DNA of 64,000 nucleotides from Candidatus Latescibacterota bacterium (GTDB lineage: Bacteria; JAAXHH01). Below, one piece after another: positions 34,363 to 44,020 of this stretch (the stretch's first letter is position 1; every line of letters begins with the position of its first letter). The stretch lies in assembly GCA_012270975.1 (NCBI GenBank), contig JAAXHH010000127.1:1-64000 (forward strand), in the 5' to 3' direction. The notes beneath the pieces were generated by a model, which was not told where the DNA came from, did not search any database, and was given only the letters and a program-made list of their open reading frames with translations. A program made the position numbers and the translations under genes.

Positions 34363-36170
34363 TCGCAGTCCGGCAGCATGAGACTATCCAGCTGTGTTCT
34401 GCTCTCCAGATTCAGTTTTTCGCGCAGGCCATCGGGAATACATCCAGTCAGCGGGTTACCGCCGAGGGGCAGGCGTCTCAACCTGGGAAGATTTACCAGC
34501 TCCGGTGGAATAGAACCGGTAAGGTGATTGTTCTGCAGCAGAATCTCTTCCACGTTTCTCAAGTTGCCCAGGCTCGACGGAATTGAACCCGACAACCTGT
34601 TTTCCCCGAGGTGAAAGTACTGAACTGAAGACAATTTGCCGAGTTCCGAAGGGATCGGACCCGTCAACATATTTGCGCCCAGGTGAAAGTACTGGACAGA
34701 CACCATGCTGCCCAGTTCTGAAGGGATCGTGCCCGTGAATCGGTTGTGGCCAAGAGCAAACCAGGTAACAGCCTCGGGTTCGGCCAGACCCGATGGGATC
34801 ATGCCCGTCAGATTGTTGTATCTAACATCAATCACCTGCAGTTTCTCGATACCGATCACGTCCGCGGGAAGTGGGCCATCAAGGTTGTTGTTTGTAAGAA
34901 CCAGTCCATTCACGCGCCCATCGTCATCGGTGGTCACGCCGTGCCACTCCCCAAACGGCGCGTCGCTCAGCCAGTTGTAACTGTTCCTCCAATCCGGGCC
35001 TCCCGTTGCATTATACAACAACACCAGTGCTTCCCGGTCCGGATCGGGTATCTCCACGACGACTTCGATACGTGCGGATACGGATCCCGATTCGGCGGTT
35101 ATCTGTGCGGTGCCGTTCATCACCGCCGTCACCAGGCCTTGCATGCTGACGGTCGCAACGCCCGTGTCGCCGCTGGACCAGTTGACGGCCGCATTCACTA
35201 TGGGGTGTCCATTTCCGTCACGTACCCTGGCGGTAAGTTGCACGGTCTCGCCAACAGATGATAACATCGCCATCATCGGCGCGATCTCGATACGGCTGGC
35301 AGACTGCAGAACCGTAACTGCCGCGCTTGCGGACTGGCCATTCGACCTGGCTTCGATCAACACGGTTCCGTTCGACACGGCCGTCAAAAGTCCGTGCGCA
35401 TCGACGGACACGATGGCCGGATTGCTGCTGAACCAGTGCACTTCCGCATCGTCGAAAGGCTGACCGCTTACGTCATAGACGCTGGCGGCAAGTTGCTCGG
35501 TTTCGCCGATCGCCGTCAGCGTGACAACGGAAGGCACAAGCGTGATACTTCCGACGGTCTGCATGACCGTGATCGTCACGCTTGCCGAGGCGCTGCCCGA
35601 GGTGGCTTTGATCTGGGCAGTGCCGTTTGAAACAGAGGTCACCAGACCGTTGGAACTGACCGTGGCAACTAGCGGATTACTGCTGGACCACACTACGGTC
35701 GCACCGGGGATGGGCGCGTTCCCGCTGTCGTACACCGCGGCCTCGAGCTGGACGCTCTCCCTCAACAATGCCAGCGTAGCGGAAGTCGGGACGATGGCAA
35801 CACTGGCCGCCACCTGCATGACAGCTACATTTACGCCGGCGGATACACCGCCGGAGGTAACGGTAATCTGCGCGGTACCGCCCGACACCGCTGTTACGAC
35901 CCCGCCACTACTGACTGTGGCGACGGCCGGATTACTGCTCGACCAGGTAACGGACGCGCCTGAAATGACATTGTTTTCCTGGTCCAATACAGTTGCGTGA
36001 ATCTGAAACGTCTGCCCTATCGCGGTGAGCGTCGCGGAGGACGACGAGAGGGTGATGCGAGAAGGAGTCCGGGTCTGTGGTTCAGTAGGACTGTCCTTTC
36101 CACATGCTGTCACGGTGGCCAGGATGAGAATGAATGCATAGTGTGTAAACGGCAATCCACAGCGTATCAT
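34359..36170 (-). CDS. Surface lipoprotein with four BIG2 domains and plant-type LRRs
   Basis: A 603-aa lipoprotein (lipobox VTAC, Cys23). Four bacterial Ig-like (BIG2) domains of about 85 residues follow; each has a W.SS.....VATVS..G.VTAV..GTAQI core (the third is more diverged: WFSSNPAIVSVDAHG). Then comes an LRR cap-like stretch (LYNATGGPDWRNSYNWL) and six to seven leucine-rich repeats with the plant-type consensus LTG.IP..LG.L. The two central repeats are nearly identical, which suggests recent duplication. It should be anchored on the outer membrane and bind a ligand or another cell. AAAAGGAAG before the ATG at 36170 supports the start. It is coupled to two methyltransferases. Confidence 0.85.
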   Translation of the reverse strand: MIRCGLPFTHYAFILILATVTACGKDSPTEPQTRTPSRITLSSSSATLTAIGQTFQIHATVLDQENNVISGASVTWSSSNPAVATVSSGGVVTAVSGGTAQITVTSGGVSAGVNVAVMQVAASVAIVPTSATLALLRESVQLEAAVYDSGNAPIPGATVVWSSSNPLVATVSSNGLVTSVSNGTAQIKATSGSASASVTITVMQTVGSITLVPSVVTLTAIGETEQLAASVYDVSGQPFDDAEVHWFSSNPAIVSVDAHGLLTAVSNGTVLIEARSNGQSASAAVTVLQSASRIEIAPMMAMLSSVGETVQLTARVRDGNGHPIVNAAVNWSSGDTGVATVSMQGLVTAVMNGTAQITAESGSVSARIEVVVEIPDPDREALVLLYNATGGPDWRNSYNWLSDAPFGEWHGVTTDDDGRVNGLVLTNNNLDGPLPADVIGIEKLQVIDVRYNNLTGMIPSGLAEPEAVTWFALGHNRFTGTIPSELGSMVSVQYFHLGANMLTGPIPSELGKLSSVQYFHLGENRLSGSIPSSLGNLRNVEEILLQNNHLTGSIPPELVNLPRLRRLPLGGNPLTGCIPDGLREKLNLESRTQLDSLMLPDCE

Positions 36171-36254
36171 GGCCGCTTCCTTTTGGAGAGTGATTTCGCC
36201 GCTGAACACCTGGCTTCCAGGGGTTCATGAGCGGTCGGCCGCGCAGCAGGAGGA

Positions 36255-36656
36255 CTACTGCTGGGTCGCCTTGATGCGGTTGAGCGCCCGGTCCAGGGAA
36301 GACCTGGCCCGGTCGACGTCGACGCCCTCTTCGCCCGATCCCAGGCGCTGGCGCGCCCGTTCCTCGGCCTGCTTCGCCCTTTCGACGTCGATGTCACCCA
36401 CCTCTTCGATGGTCTCGGCCAGGACGGTCACCTGGGCCCGAAGCACTTCGACGAATCCGCCGGACACGGTGTACTGCGTGCGGCCCTCATCGTTCCGGAT
36501 GGTCAGGACACCGGACCGGAGCGACGTGAGCATGGGCACGTGGCCGATCAGCACCTCGAAATAGCCGTCCGTACCGGGGGCCAGCACGCTGCGCGCCTCG
36601 CCTTCGAAGGCCATGCTCGAAGGCGTTACGATGACCAGGGGGAATTCGCCTGCCAT
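36255..36656 (-). CDS. atpC: F-type ATP synthase epsilon subunit
   Basis: A 133-aa subunit of the F1 central stalk that couples rotation to catalysis and can brake hydrolysis. The beta-sandwich start is typical (FPLVIVTPSSMAFEGEARSVLAPGTDGYFEVLIGHVPML), as is GFVEVLRAQVTVLAE. A helical C-terminal hairpin (ERAKQAEERARQRLG...) follows. It is the last gene of the ATP synthase operon, three bases after atpD. Confidence 0.93.
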   Translation of the reverse strand: MAGEFPLVIVTPSSMAFEGEARSVLAPGTDGYFEVLIGHVPMLTSLRSGVLTIRNDEGRTQYTVSGGFVEVLRAQVTVLAETIEEVGDIDVERAKQAEERARQRLGSGEEGVDVDRARSSLDRALNRIKATQQ

Positions 36657-36659
36657 GAT

Positions 36660-38099
<1,440 letters not shown>

Positions 38100-38954
38100 C
38101 TACTTCAGTGCTTCGGCGCAGCCCACGATGTCCATCAGTTCGGATGTAATGGTTTCCTGGCGGATCTTGTTCGCCGTCAGGGTCAGTTCGTCGATCAGGT
38201 CGCTCGCATTCCGTGTGGCGTTGTCCATGGCCATCATGCGGGCGGCTTCTTCCGCCGTATTGGATTCGAGCAGCACGCGCCAGAGCTGAAAACGGATGTG
38301 CTGCGGCAGCAGGTCGTTCAGGAGCAGAGGCTGCGAAGGCTCGTACACGTAGCCGGTGAACCCCGGATCGTCCTCCACAGCCATGGGCGGCACGGGGAGC
38401 AGTTGCTCGGTCACGAGGCTTTGCTGCCCGGCGGACTTGAACTCGTTGTAGAGCATATCCACCCGGTCGATCGTGCCGCGCGTAAAGAGTCCGGTCACCT
38501 CGTCGGCGATCTCACCGGCCTGGGCGTATTCCAGCGCCTGGAACACGTTGGTATGGCGGGACAGGACCTCCACCCGCTGGCGGGAAAGCGTATCCGAACC
38601 CTTGCGTCCTACGCAGAACAACGCGGGCGTCGGCGATCCCTCGCCGACGCTTTCCAGGGCGCGGCGCACGACGTTCGAGTTGAACCCTCCGCAGAATCCG
38701 CGGTCCGCCGTCACGACGATCAGCGCGGAGGCCTTCACCTCGCGGGGAGTCATGAGCGGATGCCGCTCGTCGGCCGTCTGCGCCGCCAGGTGCTTCATCA
38801 TCTCGTCCAGCTTGCGGGCGTAGGGACGGGCGGCGAACAAGCGGTTCTGCGCCCGGCGCAGGCGGACGCCGGCCACCGTCTGCATGGCCCGCGTGATCTT
38901 CTGTATATCCTTCGTACTCGCGATGCGTCGCCTGATTTCGCGAAGTGACGGCAT
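38100..38954 (-). CDS. atpG: F-type ATP synthase gamma subunit
   Basis: The rotor shaft of F1, 284 residues. The N-terminal coiled helix has the usual start (PSLREIRRRIASTKDIQKITRAMQTVA), followed by VVTADRGFCGGFN and, at the C-terminus, NATRNASDLIDELTLTANKIRQETIT, the most conserved parts of the family. Length is normal. It is ten bases downstream of atpA. Confidence 0.95.
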   Translation of the reverse strand: MPSLREIRRRIASTKDIQKITRAMQTVAGVRLRRAQNRLFAARPYARKLDEMMKHLAAQTADERHPLMTPREVKASALIVVTADRGFCGGFNSNVVRRALESVGEGSPTPALFCVGRKGSDTLSRQRVEVLSRHTNVFQALEYAQAGEIADEVTGLFTRGTIDRVDMLYNEFKSAGQQSLVTEQLLPVPPMAVEDDPGFTGYVYEPSQPLLLNDLLPQHIRFQLWRVLLESNTAEEAARMMAMDNATRNASDLIDELTLTANKIRQETITSELMDIVGCAEALK

Positions 38955-38964
38955 GCTGCCCTTT

Positions 38965-40497
38965 CTACGCCTTGAACGTCTTGCTGAATTCCTCGACGGC
39001 GTCCCGGATGCGCTGCTCGATGTCTTCGCTCAGTTCCTTGGTCTCCCGGATCTCGCGGCCCACGTCCGAATGGTGCGTCTCCATGTGCTGGAGGAAGGCT
39101 TCCACGAAGGGCTGCACGTCGCCCACCTCGAGGTAGTTCAACATCCCGTTGACACCCACGTAGAGGGACAGGATCTGTTCCTCGACCGCCATGGGCCGGT
39201 ACTGGGGCTGCTTGAGCAACTCGACCAGCCGCTCACCCAGGTGGAGCTCCCGTTGCGTGGTCTGGTCCAGCCCCGACGTGCCGAACCGGGCGAAGGCCTC
39301 CAGCTCGCGGTACCGGGCCAGCGACGTTCTCAGCAGCCCGGCGACCTGGCGCGATTTCATCGCCTTGATCTGCGCGGCGCCGCCCACGCGGGAGACCGAC
39401 AGGCCCACGTTTACCGCCGGCCGCTGACCGGCGAAGAACAGGTTGGATTCCAGGAAGATCTGTCCGTCGGTGATGGAAATCACGTTGGTCGGAATGTAGG
39501 TCGAGACGTCGCCGAACTGGGTCTCGATGACGGGCAACGCGGTCAGCGATCCGGATCCGTATTCGTCGCTCATCTTGGCCGCCCGCTCAAGGAGCCGGGA
39601 ATGGAGATAGAACACGTCCCCCGGATAGGCTTCCCGTCCCGGCGGACGCCGCAGGTTCAGCGACAACTGGCGATAGGCCACCGCGTGCTTGGTCAGATCG
39701 TCGTAGATGACGAGGGCGTGCTTGCCGTTGTCGCGGTAGTGCTCGCCCATGGTCGCGCCGCCGTAGGGCGCCAGGAACTGCATCGGCGCCGGCGTGCTGG
39801 CCGAAGCCACGACCACGGTGGTGTACTCCATGGCCCCGTGTTCCTCCAGGGTCGCGACCGTCTTGGCGATCGTGGAACCCTTTTGACCGACAGCGACGTA
39901 GATGCAGACCATGTCCTGGCCCTTCTGGTTGATGATCGCGTCCAGGGCCACGGCCGTCTTGCCCGTCTGCCGGTCGCCGATGATCAACTCGCGCTGTCCC
40001 CTTCCGATGGGGAACATGCTGTCGATCACCTTCAGGCCGGTATACATGGGTTCGTTCACGGGCTGGCGCTGCACCACGCCGGGGGCCTTCGCCTCGATCG
40101 GGCGGGACTCCGCGCCGACGACCGGTCCCTTGCCGTCTATAGGCCGGCCCAGGGAATCCACCACGCGGCCCAGCAGGCCGTCGCCCACGGCGCACTCGAC
40201 GATCCGCCCCGTGCGCTTGACCGGATCGCCCTCCTTGATCAGTTGGTCGTCCCCGAAGAGGATGCACCCGACGTTGTCCTCTTCCAGGTTGAGCACCATG
40301 CCGACCACGTCGTTGGGAAACTCGACCAGTTCGTTCGCCATCACGTTGGAGAGGCCCTGCACGCGGGCAATTCCGTCGCCCACCTGGAGCGCGGTACCCG
40401 TTTCGTAGATGTCGACCTCTCTCTTGAAGTCGAGCACCTGCTGCTTGAGGAGTTCGGAGACCTCGTCCGCACGAATTGCAATTTCATCAAACGCCAT
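38965..40497 (-). CDS. atpA: F-type ATP synthase alpha subunit
   Basis: The non-catalytic nucleotide-binding subunit of F1. The ATG at 40497 (GGAG six bases upstream) gives 510 residues; an earlier in-frame ATG at 40509 would contain that ribosome binding site. Motifs are [15 protein letters not shown] (P-loop), [64 protein letters not shown] and [13 protein letters not shown]. It is part of the complete operon. Confidence 0.97.
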   Translation of the reverse strand: MAFDEIAIRADEVSELLKQQVLDFKREVDIYETGTALQVGDGIARVQGLSNVMANELVEFPNDVVGMVLNLEEDNVGCILFGDDQLIKEGDPVKRTGRIVECAVGDGLLGRVVDSLGRPIDGKGPVVGAESRPIEAKAPGVVQRQPVNEPMYTGLKVIDSMFPIGRGQRELIIGDRQTGKTAVALDAIINQKGQDMVCIYVAVGQKGSTIAKTVATLEEHGAMEYTTVVVASASTPAPMQFLAPYGGATMGEHYRDNGKHALVIYDDLTKHAVAYRQLSLNLRRPPGREAYPGDVFYLHSRLLERAAKMSDEYGSGSLTALPVIETQFGDVSTYIPTNVISITDGQIFLESNLFFAGQRPAVNVGLSVSRVGGAAQIKAMKSRQVAGLLRTSLARYRELEAFARFGTSGLDQTTQRELHLGERLVELLKQPQYRPMAVEEQILSLYVGVNGMLNYLEVGDVQPFVEAFLQHMETHHSDVGREIRETKELSEDIEQRIRDAVEEFSKTFKA

Positions 40498-40515
40498 TGT
40501 CTTCTCCATCGAAGG

Positions 40516-41058
40516 TCATTTTCGAACGAGCGCCTGCCGGACCCGCTGGAGCTGGGTCGCCAGGCTGCTGTCGAACACCTGGTCGCCCACGCGTACCACG
40601 AATCCGCCGATCAAGTCCGGGTTTACGGTGGTCCGCATACGAACGCTCTTGCCGGTCTGCGCTTCCAGCCTGGTTTTCAAGTCGTCTTCCTGCCCGTCGG
40701 TCAGCGCCACCGCGCTCGCGACGTCCGCGTTTACGATGCCGTCCCATTCGTCCAGGATCGTGCGGCAGGCGTCCAGGATCTCCGGCAGGTTGCGCGCCCG
40801 CCGCCTGGAAGCCAGCAGATAGAGGAAATTGAGGGTGATGTCCTGGACCTTTCCTTCGAATATCTCACCCAGCATGCGTTGCTTCACGTCGGCGGGTATG
40901 ACTTTGTCCGTGATGAAGTCCACGAAGGGTTGCGAGTCCCGGCACAACTGCTCGAAGGCCGTTATTTCCCCGCGCACCGCGTCCAGGGTGCCTGTTTCCG
41001 CCGCGGCTTCCAGCCACGCCCCGGCATAGCGGTATGCGATGTCTGTCTTGCTGGCCAT
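40516..41058 (-). CDS. atpH: F-type ATP synthase delta subunit
   Basis: A peripheral-stalk subunit linking F1 to the b subunit, 180 residues. The N-terminal helical domain (IAYRYAGAWLEAAAETGTLDAV) and the C-terminal motif (VNPDLIGGFVVRVGDQVFDSSLATQLQRVRQAL) are typical. It starts seven bases after atpF and ends 18 bases before atpA. Confidence 0.93.
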   Translation of the reverse strand: MASKTDIAYRYAGAWLEAAAETGTLDAVRGEITAFEQLCRDSQPFVDFITDKVIPADVKQRMLGEIFEGKVQDITLNFLYLLASRRRARNLPEILDACRTILDEWDGIVNADVASAVALTDGQEDDLKTRLEAQTGKSVRMRTTVNPDLIGGFVVRVGDQVFDSSLATQLQRVRQALVRK

Positions 41059-41065
41059 CGGTCCC

Positions 41066-41572
41066 TTATTCCTTTGAAGGCATCTGGGTGATGAACTCGT
41101 CCACTACCTTCCGGTGTTCCGCCGCGTCCAACGTGCTGTTCAGGATCCTGCCCGCGATTTCCACCGCCAGGTCGCCCACCTGTGCGCGCAGTTCGGCCAC
41201 GGCGTGTTCCTTCTCGCGCCGGATCGTGTTGCGCGCCTTCTCCAGCTCGCGCTCCGCGTCCTGCTGGGTCTGCTCGAGGATCCGGCCGCGTTCCGCGTTG
41301 GCCTGGTCGACCGCGGCCTGCATCTTCTCGCGGGCCTCGGTCTCGATTTGCTCGAGCCGCCGCCTGGCTTCTTCGTGCAGACGGTCCAGCTCCGCCCGGT
41401 CCGCGTCCAGTCCTTCCATGCGTTCGCGGATATCCCGTTTCCTGTCTTCGATGGCCTGGGCGATGATGCCGAAAACATACTTCCTCAGGACGAAGAACAG
41501 GACGGCGAACCCGATCATCTGGATGATCAGGGTGCTCAGGTCAATGCCAAGATCGTGCAATATATCTAACAC
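41066..41572 (-). CDS. atpF: F-type ATP synthase b subunit
   Basis: The peripheral stalk of FO, 168 residues. One N-terminal membrane helix (LIIQMIGFAVLFFVLRKYVFG) is followed by a long, highly charged amphipathic helix (RERMEGLDADRAELDRLHEEARRRLEQI...) that forms the stalk dimer. Only one b-type gene is present, so a homodimer is expected. It lies 66 bases downstream of atpE. Confidence 0.93.
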   Translation of the reverse strand: MLDILHDLGIDLSTLIIQMIGFAVLFFVLRKYVFGIIAQAIEDRKRDIRERMEGLDADRAELDRLHEEARRRLEQIETEAREKMQAAVDQANAERGRILEQTQQDAERELEKARNTIRREKEHAVAELRAQVGDLAVEIAGRILNSTLDAAEHRKVVDEFITQMPSKE

Positions 41573-41638
41573 GCGCTATGCTCCTTCGAACGCCGGCGGC
41601 ACACTCCATGGGGGCGTGCGCCGGTAGCCGCCTGTCTG

Positions 41639-41911
41639 CTACTGGGCGAGTCGGCTCAGTTCCATGACCTGTTCGAAGGACGGCAACTGGCCCTGGAGCA
41701 TGAAGAACACCAGCAGGCCGTAGATCGCCAGCGATTCCATGAACGCCAGGCCGATGATCAACACCAGCTGAATGCGGCCGGCGGATTCGGGTTGACGGGA
41801 AATGCCCTGACAGGCCAGACCGGTTGCGATCCCCTGACCGACACCCGAGCCGATGGCCGCTACGGAAACGGCCAGCGCCACGCCAAGTCCTAAACCCATG
41901 TAGTACAGCAT
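41639..41911 (-). CDS. atpE: F-type ATP synthase c subunit with Na+-type ligand residues
   Basis: The ring subunit of FO, 90 residues, two membrane helices joined by the polar loop SRQPES. The ion-carrying carboxylate is Glu59 in [11 protein letters not shown]. Gln26 ([11 protein letters not shown]), Glu59, Ser60 and Tyr64 fall exactly where Ilyobacter tartaricus has Gln32, Glu65, Ser66 and Tyr70, its Na+ ligands and support; the Thr67 equivalent is Leu61. Chloroplast-type H+ rings have Ala after the Glu. The enzyme may therefore use Na+, or H+ with some Na+ affinity. A ribosome binding site AAAGGAGC lies eight bases before the ATG. Confidence 0.95.
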   Translation of the reverse strand: MLYYMGLGLGVALAVSVAAIGSGVGQGIATGLACQGISRQPESAGRIQLVLIIGLAFMESLAIYGLLVFFMLQGQLPSFEQVMELSRLAQ

Positions 41912-41986
41912 GAAGCGAGCTCCTTTCGGAATGGAGAATGAACTACAACAGAATCAAACATCCATATCAAAATCAGTTTGTCAAAA

Positions 41987-42799
41987 TCAGTGGTCTTCCT
42001 CCCCGTGGTCGTGATCCAGGAACTGGGCCACGTACACGGCGCTCAGCACCGAGAAGATCATCGCCTGGACCGTCCCTGAAAACACGCCGAACATCAACAT
42101 CGGAACCTGCATCGGCACGAAGGGCACCTCCAGGGCGCCAATCAGAAACACCGGGGACAGACCCAGCAGCACCAGTACGATCATCTCTTCTCCGAACACG
42201 TTTCCGAAAAGGCGGATCGACAGGGAGATGACCTTGGCGAACTCGCCAACGATATGAAGCGGGCACATGAGCACGCCCATCCACTTGGGTTCGCCCCAGA
42301 AATGCCAGAGATAGGCCTTGAGACCGATCTCGCGCAGGCCGATGAGATGGGCCGAGACGATGGAGATCAGGGCGAATCCGAGGGTGGTGTTCAGATCGGC
42401 GGTAGGCGACTGCATGCCGGGTATGACGCCCAGCATGTTCATGAACCAGATGTAGATGAAGAAGGAGGCGAAAAAGGGAATGTACTTCCGGCCGCGCTCC
42501 CCGACGATGTTGAGGAAGAACCCGGTCAGTCCCTCGACGGCCATCTCGAACAGCGTCTGGACCGAGCCTTCGGGAATGCGCTTGAACGATCTTACCGCGA
42601 TGGTTACGAGGACGATGACAATGACGAAGACCAGCAGGGTGTTCAGCAGGAGATCCGGCTGCCTGACGGGTTGGGGGATCCAATCGGCCAGCGGGCCCAG
42701 CAGGTAAAATAACCCATGTAGAATCGAGTAGTGCGCTTCACCGCTTCCTCCCTCCGACGCCATCTCCAGAGAGAGGACACTCGACCACGGACCAGTCAA
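41987..42799 (-). CDS. atpB: F-type ATP synthase a subunit
   Basis: The stator channel subunit of FO, 270 residues and about six membrane helices. The essential arginine is Arg196 in ISLSIRLFGN. Other family segments are ERGRKYIPFFASFFIYIWFMNMLG and, at the C-terminus, AMIFSVLSAVYVAQF. The start is a TTG at 42799 with GGAGG six bases upstream; the first ATG (42763) has no such site. It is preceded by atpI (12 bases) and followed by atpE after 75 bases. Confidence 0.95.
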   Translation of the reverse strand: MTGPWSSVLSLEMASEGGSGEAHYSILHGLFYLLGPLADWIPQPVRQPDLLLNTLLVFVIVIVLVTIAVRSFKRIPEGSVQTLFEMAVEGLTGFFLNIVGERGRKYIPFFASFFIYIWFMNMLGVIPGMQSPTADLNTTLGFALISIVSAHLIGLREIGLKAYLWHFWGEPKWMGVLMCPLHIVGEFAKVISLSIRLFGNVFGEEMIVLVLLGLSPVFLIGALEVPFVPMQVPMLMFGVFSGTVQAMIFSVLSAVYVAQFLDHDHGEEDH

Positions 42800-42811
42800 A
42801 GGACAACCTCC

Positions 42812-43273
42812 TTACCGGTACGACCGCTTCGGCTTGTTCAACACGGCGGTCCAGTCGGTCCGGCCACCCGATGAACCTTGTCTCATGACCAGGGCGAGAC
42901 CGCACAGGGTCAGCGTGAAGGGCGTCAGGGACACGCCTGTCAGCAGTCCGATGGGGTGAAACCAGTCCCCCGACGTCACGAAATAAAGCACGATCCCCAG
43001 CACCGGCAGCTTGGCCATCAGCAGCAGGAACAGCTTGTTGCGGTTCCGCTTGATCTGCGCGCCGGGCGTCACGAAACGGCGGACCAGCCAGGCCGTGACG
43101 TAGAGCATCATCAGCCCGATCATCGACCCGACGAAGAAATTGACGGCAAGCAGGTCCGCGCCCGCCACGCGCGCCGCGACGGTGCCGACGATGGTCAGCA
43201 CGGCGCTGATCCGGTAGACGCGGGGCAGGAACCGCCTCAGGGGTTCGCCGTCATGTTCAGTGTTCTCCGCCAT
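42812..43273 (-). CDS. AtpI-like ATP synthase assembly/ion-transport subunit
   Basis: A 153-aa membrane protein with about four hydrophobic helices (ISAVLTIVGTVAARVAG, FFVGSMIGLMMLYVTAW, LLLMAKLPVLGIVLYFV, LTPFTLTLCGLALVM). Its position between atpZ and atpB, its size and its basic cytoplasmic loop suit AtpI, which helps c-ring assembly or Mg2+ supply. Sequence alone would be weak; position makes the call. It overlaps atpZ by 17 bases. Confidence 0.75.
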   Translation of the reverse strand: MAENTEHDGEPLRRFLPRVYRISAVLTIVGTVAARVAGADLLAVNFFVGSMIGLMMLYVTAWLVRRFVTPGAQIKRNRNKLFLLLMAKLPVLGIVLYFVTSGDWFHPIGLLTGVSLTPFTLTLCGLALVMRQGSSGGRTDWTAVLNKPKRSYR

Positions 43274-43526
43274 CTCTCTCCCGTTCCGCCGCTTCGATCT
43301 TTCTGTTCAGCCGTTTAAGCGTCCTCGCCATCTCCAGAAACCCGGCCACGACCCCGAGCATGGCGCCCACGACGCCGCCCCAGGGCTTCCACTCAGGCCA
43401 GACCCGTTCGACCTGGTGACCCAGGAAGTACCCGATCGCGGTGGCGAAAACCAGGGTCAGGCCGATTACGGCGAGCTCCCCGGCTTCCCTCATGTACTGC
43501 CATTTGCCCTGCGTGTCCCGTGCCAT
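43257..43526 (-). CDS. AtpZ-like small membrane protein
   Basis: An 89-aa protein with two membrane helices (LAVIGLTLVFATAIGYFLG and WGGVVGAMLGVVAGFLEM), joined by a short loop and ending in a charged helix, as in AtpZ (AtpI/UncI-related, PF09527-type). It opens the ATP synthase operon after the bactofilin gene (10 bases). AtpZ acts with AtpI in Ca2+/Mg2+ movement or c-ring assembly. Confidence 0.78.
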   Translation of the reverse strand: MARDTQGKWQYMREAGELAVIGLTLVFATAIGYFLGHQVERVWPEWKPWGGVVGAMLGVVAGFLEMARTLKRLNRKIEAAERERDGGEH

Positions 43527-43536
43527 AGACCATCAG

Positions 43537-44019
43537 TCAACGCCCGATCGGATTTTGAGTCCCATCCGTACGGCCTTCCCCGCCGCCAACGGTACGATCT
43601 CCCCCGCTGAAATCCGTAGGGCCTACCCCTTCATTCGCACGACGCTGTACGGCCTCATTGTCCGACATGGCCGAGTTCCCGTGGAAGACCGCCCCTTCCT
43701 CGATGACGAGGGACTTGGTCTTAAGGTCGCCGACGAAGGTGGATTTGCTGCCCAGGAGAACATGTTGGGAAACGGTAAGATTACTCTCCACGTAGCCATT
43801 GATAATCGCGGTCTTGGACTCTATGGTCGACCCGACGATCCGGCCGGACTTCCCGACCTCGACACCTTCGGTGGCTTTCACATCGCCGTTCACGGTGCCG
43901 TCTACACGGATATTGCCTTCCACGTCAACCGAACCGTTCACTTCCGTGCCTTTGGCAATGATCGTCATACCGCGCTCCCGAACTCGTGCTGCGCCTGATG
44001 GACTGCCTGATCTCAACAT
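43537..44019 (-). CDS. Bactofilin
   Basis: A cytoskeletal beta-helix protein that polymerises and recruits peptidoglycan enzymes. The core (TIIAKGTEVNGSVDVEGNIR, GTVNGDVKATEGVEVGKSG, IVGSTIESKTAIINGYVESNL, LLGSKSTFVGDLKTKSLVIEEGAVF) shows the 6-residue beta-helix rhythm of the family. A Gly-rich disordered tail follows. The start is either the ATG at 44019, one base after the M23 stop, or that at 43968, which has GGGAG six bases before it (143 residues). The M23-bactofilin pair matches shape-determining pairs such as Csd1/CcmA of Helicobacter. Confidence 0.88.
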   Translation of the reverse strand: MLRSGSPSGAARVRERGMTIIAKGTEVNGSVDVEGNIRVDGTVNGDVKATEGVEVGKSGRIVGSTIESKTAIINGYVESNLTVSQHVLLGSKSTFVGDLKTKSLVIEEGAVFHGNSAMSDNEAVQRRANEGVGPTDFSGGDRTVGGGEGRTDGTQNPIGR

Positions 44020-44020
44020 G

